Source of the DNA: Bacteroidales bacterium
GTDB lineage: Bacteria > Bacteroidota > Bacteroidia > Bacteroidales > B39-G9
Length of the DNA: 27,941 nucleotides
Reading direction: 5' to 3'
Assembly (NCBI GenBank): GCA_023145555.1
Contig: JAGLDO010000008.1
Span: forward strand, 1-27,941
Shown here: positions 14,585-21,020 of the stretch, one piece after another
Layout: every line of letters begins with the position of its first letter
Position numbering within the stretch: position 1 is the stretch's first letter
Made by a program: the position numbers and the translations under genes
Notes under the pieces: generated by a model
The model's database searches: none
The model's input: only the letters and a program-made list of their open reading frames with translations
What the model was told of the DNA's origin: nothing

Positions 14585-14851
14585 TTATCTTTTCTTTCCA
14601 GCATGCCCTCTAAAGGTGCGAGTAGGAGAAAATTCTCCTAATTTATGACCAACCATATTTTCTGTTACATAAACAGGAATAAATCTGTTTCCATTATGGA
14701 CAGCAATGGTAAGACCTACAAAATCAGGTGATATCATTGAACTACGTGCCCAAGTTTTTATTACTGTTTTCTTACCAGATTCGTTCATTTGAAGAATTTT
14801 TTTCTCCAATTTATAATCAATATATGGTCCTTTTTTTAATGATCGACTCAT
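14585..14851 (-). CDS. rpsS: 30S ribosomal protein S19
   Basis: Head protein that pairs with S13 and contacts A-site tRNA. 88 residues. It begins MSRSLKKGPYIDYKLEKKIL and contains IKTWARSSMISPDFVGLTIA, then VHNGNRFIPVYVTENMVGHK and the C-terminal GEFSPTRTFRGHAGKKR. These are all signature features. It lies 17 bp after rplB and 24 bp before rplV. Confidence 0.99.
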   Translation of the reverse strand: MSRSLKKGPYIDYKLEKKILQMNESGKKTVIKTWARSSMISPDFVGLTIAVHNGNRFIPVYVTENMVGHKLGEFSPTRTFRGHAGKKR

Positions 14852-14868
14852 TTTAAATTAGATTAAAA

Positions 14869-15693
14869 TTATTTCTTTCTTCTTTCAACAATATATTTAT
14901 TAGAAGCTTTCTTCTTATCTCTTGTTTTATATCCTTTAGCAGGTATACCATTTCGTGAACGTGGATGTCCACCTGAAGCTCTACCTTCTCCACCACCCAT
15001 TGGGTGATCAACCGGATTCATAACAACACCTCTAACTCGAGGTCTTCTTCCTAACCATCTTGATCTACCAGCTTTACCTGATTTCTCTAATTGATGATCT
15101 GAATTAGAAACAGTACCAATTGTAGCTCTACAAGTAATCAAAATCATACGAGTTTCACCAGAAGGTAATCTTAATATTGCATATTTACCATCACGCGAAG
15201 TTAATTGAGCGTATGCTCCTGCACTTCTTGCTAAAACAGCTCCTCCATCAGGTCTTAATTCAATGTTATGAACGATAGTACCTAAAGGAATATCTGATAA
15301 GAACAAAGTATTACCTACTTCAGGAACAGCATCTTTTCCTGACATAATTTTTTGTCCAACTTCTAATCCATTTGGAGCTACAATATAATTTTTTACACCA
15401 TCAGCATAAACAACTAATGCTATTCTTGCAGTTCTGTTAGGATCATATTCGATAGATTTTACGGTAGCGGTTATTCCATCTTTATTTCTATAAAAATCGA
15501 TTAATCTATATCTTTTTTTATGACCACCACCAATATATCTCATAGTCATTTTTCCCTGTTGATTTCTTCCACCACTTCTCTTAATTGGTGCTAATAAAGA
15601 TTTTTCAGGGGTAGTTTTAGTAACGTATTCAAAGTTACCAGCTACTTTATGTCTTTGTCCCGGTGTTACCGGTTTAAATTTTCGTACAGCCAT
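14869..15693 (-). CDS. rplB: 50S ribosomal protein L2
   Basis: The most conserved large-subunit protein, needed for subunit joining and peptidyl transfer. 274 residues. It begins MAVRKFKPVTPGQRHKVAGN and has SGGRNQQGKMTMRYIGGGHK. The C-terminal region carries RPRVRGVVMNPVDHPMGGGE, containing the conserved His near the active centre, then GRASGGHPRSRNGIPAKGYK. It follows rplW by 5 bp and precedes rpsS by 17 bp. Confidence 0.99.
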   Translation of the reverse strand: MAVRKFKPVTPGQRHKVAGNFEYVTKTTPEKSLLAPIKRSGGRNQQGKMTMRYIGGGHKKRYRLIDFYRNKDGITATVKSIEYDPNRTARIALVVYADGVKNYIVAPNGLEVGQKIMSGKDAVPEVGNTLFLSDIPLGTIVHNIELRPDGGAVLARSAGAYAQLTSRDGKYAILRLPSGETRMILITCRATIGTVSNSDHQLEKSGKAGRSRWLGRRPRVRGVVMNPVDHPMGGGEGRASGGHPRSRNGIPAKGYKTRDKKKASNKYIVERRKK

Positions 15694-15698
15694 CTTAA

Positions 15699-15989
15699 TT
15701 AAATATTGCTATAAAAATCAATCTTATCTCCTTCAATGAGTGTAACTATCGCTTTTTTATAAGAGCTGGTTTTTCCTGTAATAGAGCCAGCTTTTGTAAA
15801 TCTCGATTTAGTTTTACCACCATAAATCATGGTGTTAATAGAAGAAACATGAACATTATACATTTGTTCGATTGCTCTTTTTATTTGTATTTTATTTGTC
15901 ATTTTCCTAACAACGAATCCGTATCTGTTAAATTTATCAGATTCCTTTGTCATTTTTTCACTTATAATTGGCTTCAAAAGTATATTCAT
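15699..15989 (-). CDS. rplW: 50S ribosomal protein L23
   Basis: Exit-tunnel rim protein, the main docking site for trigger factor and SRP. 96 residues, typical. It begins NILLKPIISEKMTKESDKFN, continues RYGFVVRKMTNKIQIKRAIE and has QMYNVHVSSINTMIYGGKTK. A basic loop (SRFTKAGSITGKTSSYKKA) is followed by the final strand. It lies 14 bp after rplD and 5 bp before rplB. Confidence 0.99.
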   Translation of the reverse strand: MNILLKPIISEKMTKESDKFNRYGFVVRKMTNKIQIKRAIEQMYNVHVSSINTMIYGGKTKSRFTKAGSITGKTSSYKKAIVTLIEGDKIDFYSNI

Positions 15990-16003
15990 TTTTCAACAAT
16001 TAT

Positions 16004-16633
16004 TTAATTTTCTAATATTTTTTCGATAACACTAATGGAACCTTCTACAAATAATAAAACGGAAGTGTTCATAATTTGATAAGTTGCCAATTCAGAAGCT
16101 AAAACAACATTTGTATTTTCTAAATTTCGAGATGACAAATATATATTTTTATTTGCTTCCGGTAAAACAAAAAGTATCTTTTTATCAATAATTTTCAAAT
16201 TATTTGTTATTGATATTAAATCTTTTGTTTTAGGAACTTCAAGATTAAAATCTTCTACAACAAAAATTTTGCTGTCTTTGATTTTATAAGAGAGTGCAGA
16301 CTTCCTTGCCAATTTTTTAAGTTTTTTATTTAACTTAAAAGAATAATCTCTTGGTTGAGGTCCAAACGCTCTAGCACCACCAACCATAACAGGAGATTTT
16401 GCACTACCTGCACGAGCTGTTCCTGTGCCTTTTTGACGTTTAATTTTCCTTGTACTTCTTGTTAAATCAGATACTTCTTTTGATTTATGAGTACCTTGAC
16501 GTTTATTAGCCAAGAATTGTTTTACATCTAAATAAATAGAATGATCGTTAGGTTCAACTGCAAAAATAGAATCTTTGAGTTCAATTTTTTTACCTGTATC
16601 TTCGCCTTTTATGTTATATACTGCTACTTCCAT
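16004..16633 (-). CDS. rplD: 50S ribosomal protein L4
   Basis: Its long loop lines the exit tunnel opposite L22; in E. coli L4 also represses the S10 operon. 209 residues. It begins MEVAVYNIKGEDTGKKIELK. The tunnel loop is RSTRKIKRQKGTGTARAGSA, then SPVMVGGARAFGPQPRDYSF. The start shares one base with the rplC stop (TAATG at 16633), suggesting translational coupling. I see no E. coli-like S10 leader before rpsJ, where only 15 bp follow fusA. Confidence 0.99.
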   Translation of the reverse strand: MEVAVYNIKGEDTGKKIELKDSIFAVEPNDHSIYLDVKQFLANKRQGTHKSKEVSDLTRSTRKIKRQKGTGTARAGSAKSPVMVGGARAFGPQPRDYSFKLNKKLKKLARKSALSYKIKDSKIFVVEDFNLEVPKTKDLISITNNLKIIDKKILFVLPEANKNIYLSSRNLENTNVVLASELATYQIMNTSVLLFVEGSISVIEKILEN

Positions 16634-17250
16634 TATTTCTCGATAATTAAATATGAACCATTTGCACCAGGTACAGAACCTTTTACTAACAATAAATTAT
16701 TTTCAGGTATAATTTTAACAACACGAAGACTAAGTTGTTTAACTTTATCTCCACCTGTTCTACCAGCCATTCTCATTCCCTTAAAAACTCTTGAAGGATA
16801 TGAAGAAGCACCAATTGAACCCGGAGCACGAAGTCTATTGTGTTGTCCATGAGTTGCATCATTAACACCTTTAAAATTGTAACGTTTTACAACTCCCTGA
16901 AAACCTTTTCCTTTTGAGATACCGGTTACATCTAACCAAGTATCGTCATTAAATAAATCAACTGTTAAAACATCACCTAAATTTAAATTCATTTTATATC
17001 CTGAAAATTCAGCCAATTTTCTTTTAGGTGTTGTATTAGCTTTTTTAAAATGTCCAATTTGAGGTTTGTTAGAATTTTTTTCTTTTTTTTCTTCAAAACC
17101 TAATTGAATAGCATCATAACCGTCTTTTTGTACGGTCTTGACTTGTGTAACAACACAAGGTCCAGTTTCAATTACAGTGCATGGAATATTTTTTCCCTCG
17201 GCACTAAAAACGGAAGTCATTCCGATTTTTTTTCCTATTAATCCAGCCAT
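16633..17250 (-). CDS. rplC: 50S ribosomal protein L3
   Basis: Early assembly protein whose loop reaches the peptidyl transferase centre. 205 residues. It begins MAGLIGKKIGMTSVFSAEGK and has GKGFQGVVKRYNFKGVNDAT, followed by HGQHNRLRAPGSIGASSYPS and KGMRMAGRTGGDKV. The Gln in HGQHNR lies in the region of the glutamine methylated by PrmB in E. coli. It follows rpsJ by 22 bp and overlaps rplD by one base. Confidence 0.99.
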   Translation of the reverse strand: MAGLIGKKIGMTSVFSAEGKNIPCTVIETGPCVVTQVKTVQKDGYDAIQLGFEEKKEKNSNKPQIGHFKKANTTPKRKLAEFSGYKMNLNLGDVLTVDLFNDDTWLDVTGISKGKGFQGVVKRYNFKGVNDATHGQHNRLRAPGSIGASSYPSRVFKGMRMAGRTGGDKVKQLSLRVVKIIPENNLLLVKGSVPGANGSYLIIEK

Positions 17251-17272
17251 TATAAAAGCTTATTTTTGGTTA

Positions 17273-17578
17273 TCAAACTTTAATTTCAACTTCAACACCA
17301 CTTGGAAGTTCTAATTTCATTAAAGCATCAATTGTTTTGGCATTAGAACTATATATATCGACTAATCTTTTATAAGAAGATAACTCGAATTGTTCTCTAG
17401 CTTTTTTATTAACAAATGGTGACTTTAATACAGTAAATATTCTTTTGTGAGTTGGTAATGGAATCGGTCCACTTATAACTGCACCAGTACTTTTTACTGT
17501 TTTAACAATCTTTTCAGCAGACTTGTCTACTAAATTATGATCGTAAGATTTTAATTTTATTCTAATCTTTTGACTCAT
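17273..17578 (-). CDS. rpsJ: 30S ribosomal protein S10
   Basis: Head protein of the small subunit; in E. coli it also serves as NusE in antitermination. 101 residues. It begins MSQKIRIKLKSYDHNLVDKS and contains SGPIPLPTHKRIFTVLKSPF, then VNKKAREQFELSSYKRLVDI and the C-terminal LPSGVEVEIKV. It lies only 15 bp after fusA: tuf, which often sits between these two genes, is absent here. Confidence 0.99.
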   Translation of the reverse strand: MSQKIRIKLKSYDHNLVDKSAEKIVKTVKSTGAVISGPIPLPTHKRIFTVLKSPFVNKKAREQFELSSYKRLVDIYSSNAKTIDALMKLELPSGVEVEIKV

Positions 17579-17593
17579 TTTTTAAAAAGATAT

Positions 17594-19702
17594 TTATACT
17601 AATTTTGTTTTACCTTTTGCGATATCTACAACTTCTTCAGCAAGTTTTGCCGGAACTAAATCATAATGAGAAAATTGCATTGATGATGTTGCTCTTCCGG
17701 ATGTTAATGTCCTTAAAACTGTAACATATCCAAATTTTTCAGCAAGAGGAACTTGTGCTTTAATAACACGAGCTCCAGCTTTTGATTCCATTGCTGTTAT
17801 TTGTCCTCTTCTTTTATTAAAATCGCCAATAACATCACCCATATATTCTTCAGGTGTTATTACTTCGGCATTCATAATTGGTTCTAATAATACTGGTTTT
17901 GCTTTAACACAAGCATGTTTAAACGCCTGTTTTGCAACTATTTCGAAAGAAAGAGCGTCAGAATCCACGTTATGATAAGAACCATCTAATAAAATAACTT
18001 TTAAACTATCTACAGGATAACCTGCAAGAGCGCCATTAGTCATTGCTTCACGAAAACCTTTTTCGACTGCAGGAATATATTCTTTAGGAACATTACCTCC
18101 TTTTACGCTATTAATAAATTGTAATCCTTTTTCACCTTCGTCAACCGGAGATATTTCTACAATAATATCGGCAAATTTTCCTCTACCTCCACTTTGTTTT
18201 TTGAATATTTCTCTGTGTTTAACTTTTCCTGTGATAGCTTCTTTATATGCTACCTGAGGAGCTCCTTGATTACACTCAACTTTAAATTCTCGTTTTAAAC
18301 GATCAACTAAAATTTCGAGATGTAATTCGCCCATACCACTAATTATTGTTTGACCTGAAGCATCATCAGTTCTAACTGTAAAAGTAGGATCTTCTTCGGC
18401 TAATTTTGCTAAAGCAATATCAAGTTTGTCAAGATCAGCAACAGTTTTGGGTTCAATTGCAACTCCAATAACAGGATTAGGAAATGTCATCGTTTCGAGC
18501 AAAATAGGATGTTTAGCATCGCATAATGTATCGCCTGTTCTGATATTTTTAAAACCAACAGCTGCACAAATATCACCTGCAAAAATTTCTTCTTTAGAAT
18601 TTTGTTTATTCGCGTGCATTTGGTATAGACGTGAAATTCTTTCACGTTTTCCTGTTCTTACATTAAGGACAGAAGAACCTGCAGGAAGAATTCCTGAATA
18701 TACTCTTAAAAAAGCTAATCTTCCAACAAATGGGTCTGTAGCTATTTTAAAAGCAAGAGCAGAAAAATAATCGTTATCGTCAGGGTTTCTGTGAATTTCT
18801 TTTTTAGTATGAGGTTCGGTACCGGAAACAGCACCTACATCAATGGGACCAGGTAAATAAGAACAAACAGCATCTAAAAGACGTTGAATTCCTTTATTTT
18901 TGAAAGCAGAACCACACATTACAGGAACAATAGTACGATTAATTGTGGCTTTACGTATAGTCTCTTTTAATTCTTCTTGAGTAATTGAATCTGGATTGTC
19001 AAAAAATCTTTCTAATAATTCGTCATCAGATTCTGCTGCTGCTTCAACTAATTTTGCTCTCCACTCGTCAACATCATCACGTAAATCTTCAGGAACATCA
19101 ATATATTTATAATTTGTTCCCATTTCTTGGTCATCAATCCAAACAATTGCTTTGTTTTCGATTAAATCGACAACGCCTTCAAAAGTATCTTCTACTCCAA
19201 TTGGTATTTGAATAGGAACAGCATTAGCTCCTAATTTATCTTTAAGTTGATCTACAACACTAAAGAAATCAGCACCAACACGGTCCATCTTATTAACAAA
19301 TGCTATTTTAGGCACTTTATATTTTTCTGCTTGTCTCCATACTGTTTCTGATTGTGGTTCAACACCACCTACAGCACAAAAAACAGCAACAGCGCCATCT
19401 AATACTCTTAAGGAACGTTCTACTTCAACAGTAAAATCAACGTGTCCGGGAGTATCAATAATATTAATTTTAAAATCTTTATTATTGTATTTCCAAAATG
19501 TAGTAGTAGCAGCAGAAGTAATTGTTATACCTCTTTCTTGCTCTTGAACCATCCAGTCCATAGTAGCAGCTCCATCGTGCACTTCTCCAATCCTATGTGT
19601 AATACCAGTATAGTACAGAATTCTTTCCGTAGTTGTGGTTTTTCCGGCATCTATGTGAGCCATAATCCCAATATTCCTAGTATTGCTTAAATCATTTGCC
19701 AT
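17594..19702 (-). CDS. fusA: Elongation factor G, canonical
   Basis: GTPase that drives tRNA-mRNA translocation and, with RRF, recycles ribosomes. 702 residues, normal. The G domain is fully canonical: P-loop AHIDAGKTT (15-23), switch I ERGITITSAA, G3 DTPGHVDF (83-90, catalytic His87), G4 NKMD (137-140). Domain IV has SYHNVDSDALSFEIVAKQAF, including the tip His region, and domain V follows to the end. It lies between rpsG (27 bp) and rpsJ (15 bp). A second EF-G-like gene lies 1.3 kb upstream in the opposite direction; it lacks the catalytic His, so this copy is the one expected to hydrolyse GTP. Confidence 0.99.
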   Translation of the reverse strand: MANDLSNTRNIGIMAHIDAGKTTTTERILYYTGITHRIGEVHDGAATMDWMVQEQERGITITSAATTTFWKYNNKDFKINIIDTPGHVDFTVEVERSLRVLDGAVAVFCAVGGVEPQSETVWRQAEKYKVPKIAFVNKMDRVGADFFSVVDQLKDKLGANAVPIQIPIGVEDTFEGVVDLIENKAIVWIDDQEMGTNYKYIDVPEDLRDDVDEWRAKLVEAAAESDDELLERFFDNPDSITQEELKETIRKATINRTIVPVMCGSAFKNKGIQRLLDAVCSYLPGPIDVGAVSGTEPHTKKEIHRNPDDNDYFSALAFKIATDPFVGRLAFLRVYSGILPAGSSVLNVRTGKRERISRLYQMHANKQNSKEEIFAGDICAAVGFKNIRTGDTLCDAKHPILLETMTFPNPVIGVAIEPKTVADLDKLDIALAKLAEEDPTFTVRTDDASGQTIISGMGELHLEILVDRLKREFKVECNQGAPQVAYKEAITGKVKHREIFKKQSGGRGKFADIIVEISPVDEGEKGLQFINSVKGGNVPKEYIPAVEKGFREAMTNGALAGYPVDSLKVILLDGSYHNVDSDALSFEIVAKQAFKHACVKAKPVLLEPIMNAEVITPEEYMGDVIGDFNKRRGQITAMESKAGARVIKAQVPLAEKFGYVTVLRTLTSGRATSSMQFSHYDLVPAKLAEEVVDIAKGKTKLV

Positions 19703-19729
19703 TATTCTATCGACCCTATCTTTTTATTT

Positions 19730-20206
19730 TTAAAATCTAAAATGAGAGAAAGCTTTATTAGCTTCTGCCATACGATGAGTGTCTTCTTTCCTTTTAAAAG
19801 CACCACCTTCTTCATTAAAAGCAGCAACAATTTCTGCAGCTAACTTATCACTCATTGATTTTCCACTTCTTTTTCGTGCATAACTTATCATTGCTTTTAT
19901 GCTTAATGATAATTTTCTACTATCTCTTATTTGTTGAGGAATTTGAAAAGTAGCACCACCAACACGACGGCTTCTAACTTCAACAGCAGGAGTTACATTT
20001 TGTAAAGCTTGCTTCCAAATTTCCAAAGGTGTTTTTTCGATTTTTTCTGTACGTTTACCTACAATATCAAGAGCATCATAAAAAATGTCGTAAGCTAAAT
20101 TCTTTTTACCCTGCATCATTAAATCATTAATAAAACGAGTTACTAATGTATCTTTAAATTTTGGATCTGGCAATAAAACTCTTGCTTTTGGTTTAGACTT
20201 TCTCAT
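19730..20206 (-). CDS. rpsG: 30S ribosomal protein S7
   Basis: Starts assembly of the 3' major (head) domain and borders the E site; in E. coli it represses the str operon. 158 residues. It begins MRKSKPKARVLLPDPKFKDT and carries TRFINDLMMQGKKNLAYDIF and ALQNVTPAVEVRSRRVGGAT. The C-terminal part has the conserved AEIVAAFNEEGGAFKRKEDT and ends AFSHFRF. It follows rpsL by 9 bp, too little for the E. coli-type S7 regulatory site between those genes. Confidence 0.99.
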   Translation of the reverse strand: MRKSKPKARVLLPDPKFKDTLVTRFINDLMMQGKKNLAYDIFYDALDIVGKRTEKIEKTPLEIWKQALQNVTPAVEVRSRRVGGATFQIPQQIRDSRKLSLSIKAMISYARKRSGKSMSDKLAAEIVAAFNEEGGAFKRKEDTHRMAEANKAFSHFRF

Positions 20207-20215
20207 TTTTAATTA

Positions 20216-20593
20216 CTATTTTTTCTTAGGTTTTTTTGTTCCATATTTAGAACGTCTTTGAGTACGCCCCTCAACACCAGAAGTATCTAAAGCACCTCTA
20301 ATAATGTGATATCTTACACCCGGTAAGTCTTTTACTCTACCACCTCTAATTAAAACAATAGAGTGTTCTTGTAAATTGTGACCTTCACCAGGTATGTATG
20401 AATTTACTTCTTTTCCATTTGTCAACCTTACTCTTGCTACTTTTCTCATAGCTGAATTAGGTTTTTTAGGAGTAGTAGTGTAAACACGCACACAAACGCC
20501 TCTTCTTTGTGGACAAGCATCTAAAGCTGGAGCCTTACTTTTTTTCTCCATTCTTGTCCTCCCTTTTCTTACTAATTGCTGTATTGTTGGCAT
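20216..20593 (-). CDS. rpsL: 30S ribosomal protein S12
   Basis: Decoding-centre protein that controls accuracy and is the target of streptomycin-resistance mutations. 125 residues. It begins MPTIQQLVRKGRTRMEKKSK and has CVRVYTTTPKKPNSAMRKVA, with Lys43 present, then GEGHNLQEHSIVLIRGGRVK followed by DLPGVRYHIIRGALD. The lysines at the two common resistance positions (in PKKPNS and GRVKDLPG) are wild type, so no S12-based resistance is predicted. It is the first gene of the 17-kb operon. The candidate promoter lies 35 bp upstream. Confidence 0.99.
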   Translation of the reverse strand: MPTIQQLVRKGRTRMEKKSKAPALDACPQRRGVCVRVYTTTPKKPNSAMRKVARVRLTNGKEVNSYIPGEGHNLQEHSIVLIRGGRVKDLPGVRYHIIRGALDTSGVEGRTQRRSKYGTKKPKKK

Positions 20594-20627
20594 AAAAATT
20601 AATTATTTTTTTTAACAAATTGGTTTG

Positions 20628-20657
20628 CAAAGGTAAAATATTTTTTTTTAAAACAAT
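20628..20657 (-). promoter_or_regulatory. Probable main promoter of the str-S10-spc-alpha operon
   Basis: On the minus strand the -7 box is TACCTTTG (20635-20628), followed by CAAAC, a close match to TAnnTTTGC. A -33-like ATTG lies at 20657-20654, 18 bp upstream. Transcription would begin near 20621, giving a leader of about 28 nt before the rpsL ATG at 20593. Position and match are both good for Bacteroidota. Confidence 0.65.
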
Positions 20658-20790
20658 AATAATTTTACTTTTTTTTATAATTTCCTGAATCTTAGCACAT
20701 TCAAATAACAAAAGAAGCTAAAAAGTCAACAATTTTAATAAGTATAGAATTAAAAAAATCATATAAAAAATACTTTATCTAAAAGCGGTG

Positions 20791-20798
20791 CAAAAATA
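20791..20798 (-). promoter_or_regulatory. Possible second upstream -7 box for rpsL
   Basis: Minus strand TATTTTTG followed by CACC fits TAnnTTTGC. It would give a leader of roughly 190 nt. No -33 TTTG is seen at the right distance, and the region is A/T-rich, so chance occurrence is likely. Confidence 0.28.
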
Positions 20799-20874
20799 AT
20801 ACTTTATTTAACATATAGATTATTTTTTTCTTTTTTATATTAATTTATATTTTTTCTCCATTGCTATTGGGTAT

Positions 20875-20910
20875 TATAAAACAAATTCATAAATTATTAT
20901 TTGTTTTATA
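20875..20910. repeat. Perfect 12-bp inverted repeat
   Basis: TATAAAACAAAT (20875-20886) and ATTTGTTTTATA (20899-20910) are exact reverse complements with a 12-bp spacer. The element lies 22 bp upstream of the -33 box of the EF-G2 promoter. It could be an activator or repressor site, but the A/T-rich background weakens the case. Confidence 0.5.
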
Positions 20911-20932
20911 TGTATTCTATTTTTTATCATTA

Positions 20933-20963
20933 CTTGTTAGTTTATAAATTATTATTAATTTTG
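20933..20963 (+). promoter_or_regulatory. Promoter of the EF-G2 gene
   Basis: CTTG at 20933-20936, a 19-bp spacer, then TAATTTTG at 20956-20963. This matches the TTG-N19-TAnnTTTG form of Bacteroidota promoters in both elements and spacing. A start near 20970 gives a leader of about 50 nt before the ATG at 21021. Confidence 0.65.
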
Positions 20964-21020
20964 AACCCCATTAATAAATCATATAAATAATTATAGATAT
21001 CAACTTTAATATAAATTAAA

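Larger units (their letters stand above)
20594..21020. other. Divergent control region between rpsL and EF-G2
   Basis: 427 bp, extremely A/T-rich, with no credible coding sequence, tRNA or terminator. It contains two candidate minus-strand promoter boxes (20628-20635 and 20791-20798), a plus-strand promoter (20933-20963), and a perfect 12-bp inverted repeat (20875-20910). A 13-bp direct repeat, ATAAATTATTATT, occurs at 20889-20901 and 20944-20956. The middle part (about 20660-20790) shows nothing I can name. Confidence 0.6.

Noticed and set aside
16541..16852. 103-residue plus-strand ORF across the rplC/rplD junction
   Set aside because: Opposite two overlapping ribosomal genes; shadow ORF.
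18426..19690. Plus-strand ORFs of 76-114 residues opposite fusA
   Set aside because: Antisense shadows of a strongly conserved gene; no start context or family resemblance.
20944..20956. Direct repeat ATAAATTATTATT as an attachment or iteron site
   Set aside because: Only two copies in an A/T-rich region, no integrase or replication gene nearby; noted within the intergenic entry instead.
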